From: JBDSKH01 sp035495435
GTDB lineage: Bacteria; Actinomycetota; Actinomycetes; Actinomycetales; Microbacteriaceae
Direction: 5' to 3'
Assembly (NCBI GenBank): GCA_035495435.1
Contig: DATJFV010000020.1
Location: forward strand, 1 to 64,000
Length of the DNA stretch: 64,000 nucleotides
A program made the position numbers and the translations under genes. The notes under the pieces were generated by a model. The model saw nothing but the letters and a program-made list of their open reading frames with translations, was not told the DNA's origin and searched no databases. Shown here one piece after another: positions 33,076-41,393 of the stretch (positions are counted from its first letter, which is position 1; every line of letters starts with the position of its first letter).

Positions 33076-33221
33076 CCCCGGCGCCGGCACCCGGCGCCCG
33101 AACACGAGGGAGCCCGGCGCCGCAGCGGCTGGGATCGCTACGGCACCGGGCCGGTACCTCCACATGATGGGACGTCGAGTGAAGGGGGCTCTGATGAGCC
33201 TCACCAGAAGAGACGGGGTAC

Positions 33222-33242
33222 ACCCGCGTCTATGACGCGGGT
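33222..33242. terminator. Hairpin between the convergent sdh and ECF-fusion genes
   Basis: ACCCGCGT and ACGCGGGT form a perfect 8-bp stem with a 5-nt loop (CTATG), followed on the plus strand by TCTGG without a clear U-run. It may act as a weak terminator or mRNA-stabilising end in the 33076-33313 interval. Confidence 0.35.
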
Positions 33243-33313
33243 TCTGGGGCGGATTCTGACCCGATTTCGGGGGACAGCTGCGGCAGAGAGCGCGGCTGCG
33301 CGGACCGCGCGGC

Positions 33314-34876
33314 TCAGCCGACGGCGATGATGGGCAACCCGCCCGAGGACGACGAGATCGTCAGCGGCTTGAGGATCTGCAGCACCCCGTTGATCAGCCC
33401 GCCGAGCAGGCTCTGGTCGACCGTCTGCACCAGCGACAGGCCGCCGACCGTCTCGGGGATCCCGCCGGCGCTGATCGAGTAGGTGCCGTTCGAAGCGACC
33501 GTGGTCGTCGCGTAGACGGTGCCGGCCGCCTGCAGGGACACGCTCGCGCCCGGAGTACCGGTTCCCGATGCCGAGACTGTCAGCACAACCGGCTGCTGCA
33601 CGACCTCGGTGACGTCGGTGACCGTGCCGCCCACGGCATCCGCCACACCGTCGACGACGTCACCGACCGTATCGGTGACGCCGTTCACCACGTTGCCGAC
33701 GGTACCGCCGCCCGACGCCGTGCCGCCGCCCGACGCCGTGCCGCCGCTGCCCGACGCACCGTCGGAGGAGTCGCTCGGAATGTCGGTGGGGCTCGGTCCG
33801 ATCGGGCCGGGGCCGCCGCTGTCGGTGTCGACATCGCCATCCGGATCCTCGGCAGCCACCACCGTCGCCGGAGTGTTCGGCTCCGCCTGCGGGATCGTGC
33901 CCACCGCAACACCGCTCGCGAGCACCGCAGCGACCGCCAGACCGCCGATGACGGCGCTGGTGCCCACCGCCCCACCGAGCGAGAACGCGCCGGCAAGAGC
34001 GCTGCCGGCCGCCGCCCCTCCCGTGGCCACCGCTTCGACCGACTGCGGCATCGCCGGGATGAACTCGGCGGCCGACGCACTCGCCGGGGTCGCCAACTGC
34101 GACAGCAGAGTGCCTCCCGCGATCCCGCCGAGCAGCAGCGGCAGCATCACCATCGCCAGGTGCGAGCCGACCTCCTCGACTTCGTCGGCGACGATGGTGC
34201 ACTTGGCACAGGTCTCGAGGTGCTCTGCGAGCCGGGCCTCGTCACGCGTGCTCAGCCCGTCGCGGGTGTGCTCGCCGATGCGCGACATCGCCCACTGGCA
34301 CTCGCCCGAGGCGGATGCGTCGGTGATGTGCGCCTGCAGCCACGCCTTGCGCAGACCCTCGCGCGCCCGGTAGGAGAGGGCGGCGACGCTGTTGGCCGAG
34401 ATGCCCATGATCGGGGCGACCTCGTGCGGGTCCATCCCCTCGACCTCGGTGTACCAGAGCACCGTCTGCCAGCGCTCGGGCAACCCGCGGAAGGCTCGCG
34501 CCGTCAGAGTGCGGTCGAGGGCGTACGCGGCAGGGTCCTCGGGAATGCGTTCGTCTTCGAAGTCTTCGATCACGTCGACCTGGACATCGTGCGACGATGC
34601 CGCGCCCCAGGTGCTGGCGAGGTTGCGGATCGTCGTATAGAGGTAGGGGCGGAACGCTCCGGTGGGCCCGCCGCCCGCCAGAACACGTTGAAAGATGCGC
34701 GCATACGCCTCGGAGACGAGGTCATCGGCATCGATGCTCGTGAACTGACGGGCGACGCGAGCGGCGGGGCGGAAGTGACGGCGCCAGAGCTCCGCAAAAG
34801 CGCTCGTATCCCCCGATCGAGCGCTGTCGATCAGTTCCGCGTCCGAAGTGGTCGGCTTCGGGTCCGAACCGCTCAT
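33314..34876 (-). CDS. ECF sigma factor fused to anti-sigma zinc finger, membrane segments and extracytoplasmic domain
   Basis: A 520-residue multi-domain protein. Residues about 12-90 are sigma-70 region 2 (DADDLVSEAYARIFQRV) and about 122-185 region 4 (LPERWQTVLWYTEVEG, HTH SANSVAALSYRAREGL). Next comes a zinc-finger anti-sigma-like motif, H219-x3-C223-x2-C226 with Cys193 upstream. Hydrophobic segments follow at about 241-258 and 304-328, then a Gly/Ser/Pro-rich linker with short repeats and a C-terminal beta-rich domain (about 425-520, Ig-like pattern) probably outside the cell. Sigma and anti-sigma are thus one polypeptide, so release may require proteolysis or a conformational switch. 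Related fused ECF groups are known in actinobacteria. Targets and signal are unknown. It ends convergently with sdhB. Confidence 0.85.
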   Translation of the reverse strand: MSGSDPKPTTSDAELIDSARSGDTSAFAELWRRHFRPAARVARQFTSIDADDLVSEAYARIFQRVLAGGGPTGAFRPYLYTTIRNLASTWGAASSHDVQVDVIEDFEDERIPEDPAAYALDRTLTARAFRGLPERWQTVLWYTEVEGMDPHEVAPIMGISANSVAALSYRAREGLRKAWLQAHITDASASGECQWAMSRIGEHTRDGLSTRDEARLAEHLETCAKCTIVADEVEEVGSHLAMVMLPLLLGGIAGGTLLSQLATPASASAAEFIPAMPQSVEAVATGGAAAGSALAGAFSLGGAVGTSAVIGGLAVAAVLASGVAVGTIPQAEPNTPATVVAAEDPDGDVDTDSGGPGPIGPSPTDIPSDSSDGASGSGGTASGGGTASGGGTVGNVVNGVTDTVGDVVDGVADAVGGTVTDVTEVVQQPVVLTVSASGTGTPGASVSLQAAGTVYATTTVASNGTYSISAGGIPETVGGLSLVQTVDQSLLGGLINGVLQILKPLTISSSSGGLPIIAVG

Positions 34877-35013
34877 CCCCCTGATCCATTCCGGGCCTCT
34901 CTATCCCTGTGAATGGAGGAATGCCCCGGCGACCCCCGTCGTCGGTAACGCTCCTCGTAGGAAGAGACCGGCCCTTTCCTCCACTATGACGTGAGGATTC
35001 GCCCGCATCGTCC

Positions 35014-35027
35014 CCCCCGTTCGGGGG
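35014..35027 (-). terminator. Short G+C hairpin after the second ECF operon
   Basis: CCCCC, GTTC, GGGGG lies 11 bases after the stop codon of the last gene. It is a compact stem without a U-run and probably marks the 3' end of the minus-strand operon. Confidence 0.35.
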
Positions 35028-35037
35028 TCAGTGAGGC

Positions 35038-35574
35038 TCATGGGCGGCCAGGATCGGCGGTCGGGCGAGGCTCCGGATGCGGTGGCGGGGTCGGGTGCTC
35101 CGGGTGCGCGGGCGCCGAGGGGCGCGCGCTGCTCGACGGCACCGGCTGCGGCGGAGCGGGTGTGACGGGGGGCGTCGGGTGCACCGGGTGATCGTCTCCC
35201 GCTCGCCCCGGAGTCGTGCCGGCCGGCTGCGTGGCCGACCACGAGTCGTCGTGCGGGGTCGCGGTCGACGAGACCGACGGCGGGAATCCGGAGAGCAGAC
35301 CCCCGGCTACGTCCCCGAAGGGCGAGTGCGGGGCCGCGGCGGCGGCTGCACCTCCTGCGAGCACCGTCGCACCGGCGACCAGCGCCACGACCACGTGCCG
35401 ACGGCGCCGGCTCGGCCGAACTGCCATCAGCCGGGCGACGGCGGGGCTGGGCAGGGGCTCCCCGGCCACCGCGTCGTCCTGCAGACGGGTCAGCAGGACG
35501 CGCAGTTCGGGGTCGTGCCCGAGACCGCTCTCGGCCAGCAGCGCGTCGATCTGATCGTGGTCACGCTGGTGCAT
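35038..35574 (-). CDS. Putative membrane anti-sigma-like protein with proline-rich extracytoplasmic tail
   Basis: A 178-residue protein: cytoplasmic N-terminus of about 53 residues (ALLAESGLGHDPELRVLLTRLQ), one membrane segment at about 59-79 after RRRR, and a low-complexity outer tail rich in Pro, His, Ser and Thr. I recognise no zinc-finger motif. Because its start lies inside the upstream ECF sigma gene (14-base overlap), it is probably co-translated with it and may hold the sigma factor at the membrane. That role is inferred from position and topology only. Confidence 0.7.
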   Translation of the reverse strand: MHQRDHDQIDALLAESGLGHDPELRVLLTRLQDDAVAGEPLPSPAVARLMAVRPSRRRRHVVVALVAGATVLAGGAAAAAAPHSPFGDVAGGLLSGFPPSVSSTATPHDDSWSATQPAGTTPGRAGDDHPVHPTPPVTPAPPQPVPSSSARPSAPAHPEHPTPPPHPEPRPTADPGRP

Positions 35575-36136
35575 CTTCGTTCTCCTTCTCGTGGAGCGCC
35601 ATCCGAAGCCTCTCGAGCGCCCTGCGCTGCAATTGTTTGATCGCGCCCTCGCTGCGACCCATGATCTCGGCGGTCGCAGCGATCGGCAGCCCGGCGATGA
35701 CCCGCAACGCGATCACCTCTCGGTACTCGTCCGGGAGGGCGCGCACCAGGTCGAGCGCACCGCGCTCGCCGGTGATCGCGACGGCGTGATCCTCTGCGGA
35801 TGCCGCGGTACGGGTATCGACGGACACGTCGTACGGACGCAGGTCGGGTCGGCGCGCCCGGTCGCGGTAGTCGTCGACCAGCCGGGCGTGGGCGATGCTG
35901 AACAGCAGCGCCCGTTCCCCCGCGGCACCGCCCGTCACCCGCTCGGAGCGAGCGTAGAACGCCAGGAACACCTCCTGGGTCATCGCCTCCGGGTCATCGG
36001 CTCCCCGCGCCCGCAGGTATCCGAGCACCCGTGCGGCGTTGTCGCGATAGACGTCGGTGAAGAGCTCGCTCCGGGTGCGCGCGGATGAGGAGCCGTCGCC
36101 CATAGGCGGCTGCTCCTCATCCGCGACAGCACTCAC
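35561..36136 (-). CDS. ECF sigma factor
   Basis: A 191-residue RNA polymerase sigma factor with region 2 (TDVYRDNAARVLGYLRARGADDPEAMTQEVFLAFYAR) and region 4 (ALPDEYREVIALRVIAGLP followed by the HTH AATAEIMGRSEGAIKQLQRRALERLR). There is no fused extra domain. It sits between two genes for single-span membrane proteins and overlaps both (4 bp upstream, 14 bp downstream), so the three are one unit. It would direct RNA polymerase to a small set of promoters on release; the signal is unknown. It is neighbour to the fused ECF protein but differs in architecture. Confidence 0.92.
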   Translation of the reverse strand: MSAVADEEQPPMGDGSSSARTRSELFTDVYRDNAARVLGYLRARGADDPEAMTQEVFLAFYARSERVTGGAAGERALLFSIAHARLVDDYRDRARRPDLRPYDVSVDTRTAASAEDHAVAITGERGALDLVRALPDEYREVIALRVIAGLPIAATAEIMGRSEGAIKQLQRRALERLRMALHEKENEDAPA

Positions 36137-36672
36137 TTGCCGTGGTGCTCCGTGGGTGCGTGGCCGGTGCTCTGCCCGGCGTCGTCGGGGCGACCGGCGT
36201 GATCCGGCGCGCTGGGGTGCTCCTGCTGCCCCGCGTGCTCGTCGGCGGCCGAGCCGGGCGCCGCCGGAGCGCCGTGCTCGTCAGCGTGCGCGTTGCCGCG
36301 CGCCGCGCCGATCGCGTCCACGACCAGCTGGCAGAAGGCGTCCGGGCCGTCCTCGCCGGCAGCGGTACGCAGGGCCTGGCCGGGAACGGAGTTCTCGGGA
36401 AGACCGCCCGCCAGGTAGGCGGTGCACAGACCGAACGCGGCAGGTCCGCTCAGATCGGGGCCCTGAGTCGACTCCGACGGGTCCGGTGTTCCGGTGGGGT
36501 CGGGGGTCTCGGCCTCATCCGTCGGCGACGGAACGGGCATCGCGACCGAGTGGTCCGGCGTCGGCAGCGCCCCGGCGGCAGAGGCGACGACAGCGCCCCC
36601 TCCCCCCAGTGCGGCGAGGGCCAGAGCGGCGACGGCGACCTTGCTTCCGACAAGGCTGGAAATGAGAGGCAT
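36133..36672 (-). CDS. Secreted or membrane-anchored protein of the ECF operon
   Basis: A 179-residue protein with one N-terminal hydrophobic segment (about 10-34, VAVAALALAALGGGGAVVAS). A Pro/Thr/Asp-rich linker, a short domain with two cysteines (GLCTAYLAGG and DAFCQLVVDAIG) and a His/Glu/Pro-rich tail follow. The two-cysteine element recurs in actinobacterial proteins next to ECF sigma genes; its function is not known to me. The ATG at 36672 is chosen for the AAGGG ribosome site; in-frame ATGs lie upstream. The stop overlaps the sigma gene start by four bases. It may be the outer sensing part of the ECF unit. Confidence 0.7.
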   Translation of the reverse strand: MPLISSLVGSKVAVAALALAALGGGGAVVASAAGALPTPDHSVAMPVPSPTDEAETPDPTGTPDPSESTQGPDLSGPAAFGLCTAYLAGGLPENSVPGQALRTAAGEDGPDAFCQLVVDAIGAARGNAHADEHGAPAAPGSAADEHAGQQEHPSAPDHAGRPDDAGQSTGHAPTEHHGK

Positions 36673-36746
36673 GCGGTTGATCCCTTCGATGATCACGGGA
36701 ACGGTTGTGCGTTCCATGAAGGACATCGATCCGGGGGCCGCTGAGG

Positions 36747-38390
36747 TTACGCGGCGGCTGCCGCCTCCCGCGCGCCGGATGCCGTGGTGGCGGCGAGCGC
36801 AGCCGTCGCCTTGGCGCGCGCCTGCTCGAGCGTGACCGTCGCCAGCTCCGCCCGCACGTCGGCCAGGGCGGCCGGCGTCATCGACAGGGTGGTGGCGCCC
36901 AGCCCCACGAGGACGACGGCGAGTTGCGGGTCGGCGGCCGCCTCGCCGCAGATCCCGACCGGCTTGCCGGCCGCGGCGCCGGCCTCGCCCAGCAGCTTCA
37001 CCAGCCGCAGCACCGCCGGGTGCCACGGGTCCTGGTAGGCCGCCACGGTGCCCAGCATGCGATCGGCGGCGAGGGTGTACTGGGTGAGGTCGTTGGTGCC
37101 GATGCTGACGAAGTCGGCGATCGCGGCGACCTGGTCGGCGACCACCGCGAGTGACGGCACCTCGGCCATGACACCGACCGTGTGCAGCCCGAGCTGCCTG
37201 CCGTAGTCCACGAACCATTCGGTTTCGGCGGCATCGGCGACCATCGGTGCCATCACCCAGAGGTCGGCGTCGGTCTCGTCCTGCGCGTTCTTCAGCGCCT
37301 GCAACTGATCGTGCAGGATCTCGGTCTTCGCCCGCAGCGCCCGCAGGCCCCGCAGCCCGAGCGCCGGGTTCTCCTCATGCGCGTCGTTGAGGAAGCTGAG
37401 GGGCTTGTCGGCGCCGGCGTCGAGCGCCCGCACAACCACCTTCTTGCCGGGGAAGTGCGTCAGCAGCTCGATGTACTGCGCCTGCTGGTCCTCGACCGAC
37501 GGGGCGGTCGAGGAATCGAGGAACAGGAACTCGGTGCGGAACAGCCCGACACCCTCGGCACCGAGCTCAACCGCGGCCGCGGCGTCCTTCGGCGAGCCCA
37601 GGTTCGCCAGCAGCGGCACCTTCGTCCCGTCGGCGAGCGCACCGTCGGTGATCGGGGCGGCGGCCTGTGCGGCCCGTTCGGCGATGCGCCGCTCGGCCTC
37701 GGCGAGGTCCGCGTCGGAAGGGTCGACGGTGACGATGCCGGACGCGGCATCGAGGATCACGCGCGTGCCCTCGGCGACCACGGCATCCGCCCCCACCCCG
37801 ACGATCGCGGGGATCGACTTGGCGCGCGCGAGGATGGCGGTGTGACTGGTCGGCCCGCCGTCACGGGTGATCAGGCCGAGCACCTTCGTCAGGTCGAGCA
37901 GCGCCGTGTCGGCGGGGGCGAGGTCGCGGGCGATCAGGATGAACGGCGTGCCCGATTCGGGGACGCCCGGCACCGGGACGCCGCGCAGCGCTGCGATGAT
38001 GCGCTGCGACACGTCGGCCAGGTCGGCGGCACGCTCGGCCATGTACCCGCCGAGTGCCGTGAGCTGCTCCTGGAAGGAGCGGAACGCCTCGAACACCGCG
38101 CGCTCGCCGGTGCTGCCCGCGTCGATGCGCGCGGCGACATCGTCAGCGAGCATCGGGTCCTGCGCCATCTGTATCGCGGCCTCGATCACCTCACGCCCGG
38201 CGCCGTCGGCGCGCCCAGCCCGCTCCTGCAGGTCGGCCGCGGCACTGGTGACCGCCGCCTGGACCGCCGCCTTCTCGGCCACCGCGTCGCCACCGTGCTT
38301 CTGCTCGGCCGGCTCCGGAAGCGGCTCGGGCATGGTCAGCACCGGACCGACCGCGACACCGCGGCCCACCCCGACTCCGTGCAGCTGCAT
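36747..38390 (-). CDS. ptsI: Phosphoenolpyruvate-protein phosphotransferase (PTS enzyme I)
   Basis: A 547-residue PTS EI that takes phosphate from PEP and passes it to HPr. The N-terminal HPr-binding and phosphohistidine domain has GGPTSHTAILAR with the active His; the C-terminal PEP-binding barrel has GVGLFRTEFLF, KKVVVRALDAGADKPL, SIGTNDLTQYTLAADR and the catalytic Cys in GICGEAAAD. The ATG at 38390 (MQLHGVGVGRG) is chosen because it matches the EI N-terminus; the open frame extends further upstream. HPr is not adjacent. EI would energise the EIIA/EIIB pair at 18.2-19.0 kb. Confidence 0.96.
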   Translation of the reverse strand: MQLHGVGVGRGVAVGPVLTMPEPLPEPAEQKHGGDAVAEKAAVQAAVTSAAADLQERAGRADGAGREVIEAAIQMAQDPMLADDVAARIDAGSTGERAVFEAFRSFQEQLTALGGYMAERAADLADVSQRIIAALRGVPVPGVPESGTPFILIARDLAPADTALLDLTKVLGLITRDGGPTSHTAILARAKSIPAIVGVGADAVVAEGTRVILDAASGIVTVDPSDADLAEAERRIAERAAQAAAPITDGALADGTKVPLLANLGSPKDAAAAVELGAEGVGLFRTEFLFLDSSTAPSVEDQQAQYIELLTHFPGKKVVVRALDAGADKPLSFLNDAHEENPALGLRGLRALRAKTEILHDQLQALKNAQDETDADLWVMAPMVADAAETEWFVDYGRQLGLHTVGVMAEVPSLAVVADQVAAIADFVSIGTNDLTQYTLAADRMLGTVAAYQDPWHPAVLRLVKLLGEAGAAAGKPVGICGEAAADPQLAVVLVGLGATTLSMTPAALADVRAELATVTLEQARAKATAALAATTASGAREAAAAA

Positions 38391-38448
38391 CTCGTGCGTC
38401 CTCTCGACAGGGCTTGTCAACGCCTCGGGCGAGTCTAGCCAGGTTGCA

Positions 38449-38454
38449 TAGGGT
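38449..38454 (+). promoter_or_regulatory. -10 element TAGGGT of the YihY gene (leaderless)
   Basis: TAGGGT is followed by six bases and the ATG at 38461. A minus-strand TAGACT (38432-38437) that could serve ptsI lies 11 bp away. Confidence 0.6.
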
Positions 38455-38460
38455 GGCTTC

Positions 38461-39507
38461 ATGACCGAGACGGCCCCCTCAGTGCCCGCCCGGTTCGCCG
38501 CGCGAGTGAAGCACCTGATCGCCCGCGTACAGAAACTGAAGCCGGTGCGGGTGTGGACGCACTACGGATCGCGGCGAGGTCCGATCCTCGCCGCGGGCCT
38601 GGCCTACCAGGCACTGTTCTCGGTGTTCGCCGGCCTGTGGGCCGCGTTCTCGCTGGCAGGACTGATCATCGGGGCGAACCTCGGGCTGCGCGAGGCGCTC
38701 ATCCGGGTGATCAGCACGTCCGTGCCGGGGCTCATCGATCGCGGCGACGGTGGAGCGATCGACCCCGCAGACCTGTTCTCGGCTGCGGTGCTCGGCTGGA
38801 CGGGTGCGCTCGCCGTCGCGGTGTCGCTGTTCACCTCGGTCGCCTGGCTCGGCTCCGCACGCGACGCGGTGCGCGACATCGCCGAACTCGCCGCCCCGCC
38901 CACCAACTTCCTGCTGCTCAAGCTGAAAGACCTCGGCCTCGCCGTCGGGTTCGGCCTCGCACTCGTCGTGTCGGCGGTGCTCTCGGCGGGCAGCACGGCG
39001 GCGCTGACCTTCCTGCTCGGCCTGATCGACGTGCACGACGGGTCCCCCGCGGCACTCGTGGCGACCCGGATCCTCGGTCTGACGCTGGCATACGGGCTCG
39101 ACCTCGTGCTGCTGGCGGCGCTGTACCGCATTCTCGCCGGCGTGCCGATCCCCGCGCGACCGCTCTGGCAGGGCGCAGCCCTCGGGGCGCTCGCGCTGGG
39201 GGTGCTGAAGGTGCTCGGATCACTGCTGCTCGGGGGCGCCTCGAACAACCCGCTGATCGCCTCGTTCGCCGTCATCGTCGGTCTGCTCATCTGGTTCAAC
39301 CTGGCCTGCCAGGTGATCCTGGCCTGCGCCGCGTGGGTCGTCGTGAGCGCGAGCGACGCGGGTGTTCCGCTGGATCCGATCGGCGAACGCGACCGGCGCC
39401 AGGCCGAGCTGCGGCTGCGGCTGGAGATCGAGGAGCAGGTGCGCGCCGAGTATGAGGCACAGCTTCCGCGCGCGGTGCGCTGGCTGGTGCGCCGGCGGCG
39501 GCGCTGA
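38461..39507 (+). CDS. YihY/BrkB family inner membrane protein
   Basis: A 348-residue polytopic protein of the YihY/virulence factor BrkB family with about six membrane helices between residues 45 and 300. Family marks are the early YxxxxGPILAAGLAYQALFSVFAGL region and the late LIWFNLACQVILACAAWVVV segment. The C-terminus is cytoplasmic and strongly basic, ending in a run of arginines. The molecular function of the family is not established (it is not RNase BN). The last coding bases and stop lie inside a 15-bp tandem repeat, giving three in-frame TGA codons in a row of repeats. Confidence 0.9.
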   Translation: MTETAPSVPARFAARVKHLIARVQKLKPVRVWTHYGSRRGPILAAGLAYQALFSVFAGLWAAFSLAGLIIGANLGLREALIRVISTSVPGLIDRGDGGAIDPADLFSAAVLGWTGALAVAVSLFTSVAWLGSARDAVRDIAELAAPPTNFLLLKLKDLGLAVGFGLALVVSAVLSAGSTAALTFLLGLIDVHDGSPAALVATRILGLTLAYGLDLVLLAALYRILAGVPIPARPLWQGAALGALALGVLKVLGSLLLGGASNNPLIASFAVIVGLLIWFNLACQVILACAAWVVVSASDAGVPLDPIGERDRRQAELRLRLEIEEQVRAEYEAQLPRAVRWLVRRRRR

Positions 39508-39541
39508 CGTTGGCGGCGCTGACGTCGGGGGCGCTGACTAG
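39499..39541 (+). repeat. 15-bp tandem repeat over the stop codon of the YihY gene
   Basis: CGGCGCTGACGTTGG, CGGCGCTGACGTCGG and GGGCGCTGACTAGG follow without gaps. Because the period is a multiple of three, each copy carries TGA in the same frame. Confidence 0.75.
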
Positions 39542-39544
39542 GTT
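39539..39544 (+). promoter_or_regulatory. -10 element TAGGTT of xthA (leaderless)
   Basis: TAGGTT is followed by six bases and the xthA GTG at 39551; it begins within the last unit of the tandem repeat. Confidence 0.55.
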
Positions 39545-39550
39545 CGAAGG

Positions 39551-40378
39551 GTGACTCGCCTTCGCATCGCCACGGCCAACGTCAACGGCATCCGTGCCGC
39601 CTACCGGCGCGGCATGGACGCCTGGCTCGCGAGCCGCGAGGTCGACATCCTCGCGCTGCAAGAGGTGCGGGCCGAGACCGACGACCTGGTCGCGCTGCTC
39701 GGCGAGGGGTGGGATGTGGTGCACGACGCCGCGAGCGCGAAAGGGCGCGCTGGGGTCGCCATCGCATCGAGGCATCGCACCACCGCGATCCACCGGGTGG
39801 CGATCGGCGCCGACGATTTCGACAGCGCGGGCCGCTGGCTCGAGGCCGACTACGAGGTCGGCGGGGTGGCGTTCACGGTGGTGTCGGCGTACGTCCACTC
39901 CGGCGAAGACGGCACGCCCAAGCAGCTCGACAAGTACCGGCTGCTCGACGGCATGACCGAGCGCCTCACCGAACTGGGTGCCGGTCGCGCCGTGGTGGTG
40001 GGCGACCTCAACGTCGGGCATCGCACGCTCGACATCAAGAACTGGAAGGGCAACGTCAAGCGCGCCGGGTTCCTGCCCGAGGAGCGCGCGTACTTCGACC
40101 GCTGGCTCGGCGCCGAGGACGACCCGCGGTACAACGCCGGCGCGGGACTCGGCTGGGTCGACCTGGGGCGGCGGTTCGCCGGCGAGGTGCCCGGTCCGTA
40201 CACCTGGTGGTCGTGGCGCGGCAAGTCGTTCGACATCGACAGCGGATGGCGCATCGACTACCAGCTCGCCTCGCCGACCATGGCATCCGCCGCCACCGCG
40301 TACGCGGTCGACCGCGCACCCAGCTATGCCGAGCGCTGGAGCGACCACGCGCCCGTCGTGGTGGATTACTCCCTCTAA
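39551..40378 (+). CDS. xthA: Exodeoxyribonuclease III (AP endonuclease)
   Basis: A 275-residue EEP-fold nuclease removing nucleotides 3'-5' and cutting at abasic sites in base excision repair. The N-terminal IATANVNGIRAA, the metal-ligand LALQEVRAE, the YVHSG and VVVGDLNVGH segments, the WTWWSWRGKSFD-like stretch and the C-terminal catalytic ERWSDHAPVVVDY are visible in order. The start is GTG with a leaderless promoter. The stop TAA overlaps the trpS -10 element. Confidence 0.94.
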   Translation: MTRLRIATANVNGIRAAYRRGMDAWLASREVDILALQEVRAETDDLVALLGEGWDVVHDAASAKGRAGVAIASRHRTTAIHRVAIGADDFDSAGRWLEADYEVGGVAFTVVSAYVHSGEDGTPKQLDKYRLLDGMTERLTELGAGRAVVVGDLNVGHRTLDIKNWKGNVKRAGFLPEERAYFDRWLGAEDDPRYNAGAGLGWVDLGRRFAGEVPGPYTWWSWRGKSFDIDSGWRIDYQLASPTMASAATAYAVDRAPSYAERWSDHAPVVVDYSL

Positions 40379-40381
40379 TCT
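40376..40381 (+). promoter_or_regulatory. -10 element TAATCT of trpS (leaderless)
   Basis: TAATCT includes the xthA stop codon and stands seven bases before the trpS ATG (40389), so trpS can be transcribed independently. Confidence 0.55.
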
Positions 40382-40388
40382 GGAAGGC

Positions 40389-41393
40389 ATGTCCCAACCG
40401 CGCCTGTTCTCGGGCATGCAGCCCTCGGCCGACTCGCTCCACGCGGGCAACTACATCGGGGCGCTGCTGCAGTGGAAGCAGCTGCAGACCGAGTACGACG
40501 CGGTGTTCTGCGTCGTCGACCTGCACGCGATCACCGTGCCGCAGGATCCGGCCAAGCTGCGCGAGGCGACCCGGCGCACCGCCGCCCAGTACATCGCGGC
40601 GGGCATCGACCCGGCCAGCTCGATCCTGTTCGTGCAGTCGCACGTGTCGGCGCACGCCGAACTGGCGTGGGTGCTGAACACCCTGACCGGGTTCGGCGAG
40701 GCGGCGCGCATGACGCAGTTCAAAGACAAGTCGGCCAAGCAGGGCGCCGACTCCACGAGCGTCGGGCTGTTCACCTACCCGATCCTGCAGGCCGCCGATG
40801 TGCTGCTCTACGACGCCGTCATCGTGCCCGTCGGCGAGGATCAGCGCCAGCACATCGAGCTGACCCGCGACCTCGGCCAGCGCTTCAACTCGCGCTTCGG
40901 CGAGACGGTCACCATCCCCCAGGTGTCGATCCTCAAAGAGACGGCGAAGATCTACGACCTGCAGAACCCGACGGCGAAGATGTCGAAGTCGGCCGACAAC
41001 GAGAAGGGCACCATCTGGCTGCTCGACGAACCCTCGGTGACGGCCAAGAAGATCCGCTCGGCGGTGACCGACACCGACGGTTCGGTGCGCTTCGACCCCG
41101 AAGGCAAGCCGGGGGTGTCCAACCTGCTGACCCTGCTCTCCACGCTCGGCGGCGGCAGCATCCCGGCGCTCGAGAGCGAATTCGCCGGCCGCGGCTACGG
41201 CGACCTCAAGAGCGCGACCGCGGATGCCGTGGTCGCCGCATTCGGCCCAGTGCGTGAGCGGGCGCTCGAGCTGCTGGCCGACCCGGCCGAGCTGGACCGG
41301 GTGCTCGCCGGCAATGCGGAGCGGGCCGAAGCGATCGCCCAGGCGACCCTGGCGCGCGTGTACGACGCCGTCGGCTTCCTGCGCCGTGGCTGA
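40389..41393 (+). CDS. trpS: Tryptophanyl-tRNA synthetase
   Basis: A 334-residue class I aminoacyl-tRNA synthetase charging tRNA-Trp. The N-terminal GMQPSADSLHAGNYIGAL holds the HIGH-like motif (HAGN). The tryptophan pocket segment GEDQRQHIELTRDL and the KMSKS loop (AKMSKSADN) follow, then a helical anticodon-binding C-terminus. The length is typical for the bacterial TrpRS I type. The start at 40389 fits the family; longer open frame upstream is noise inside xthA. The following HAD gene starts eight bases before its stop. Confidence 0.97.
   Translation: MSQPRLFSGMQPSADSLHAGNYIGALLQWKQLQTEYDAVFCVVDLHAITVPQDPAKLREATRRTAAQYIAAGIDPASSILFVQSHVSAHAELAWVLNTLTGFGEAARMTQFKDKSAKQGADSTSVGLFTYPILQAADVLLYDAVIVPVGEDQRQHIELTRDLGQRFNSRFGETVTIPQVSILKETAKIYDLQNPTAKMSKSADNEKGTIWLLDEPSVTAKKIRSAVTDTDGSVRFDPEGKPGVSNLLTLLSTLGGGSIPALESEFAGRGYGDLKSATADAVVAAFGPVRERALELLADPAELDRVLAGNAERAEAIAQATLARVYDAVGFLRRG

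Noticed and set aside
33700..33760. Short tandem repeats (GCCGCCGCCCGACGCCGT) as a possible regulatory array
   Set aside because: They encode the Gly/Ser/Thr-rich linker (TASGGG repeats) of the ECF fusion protein and are explained by that.
38391..38462. Upstream extension of ptsI
   Set aside because: It would overlap the promoter and start of the divergent YihY gene; EI proteins begin at the MQLHGVGVGRG segment.
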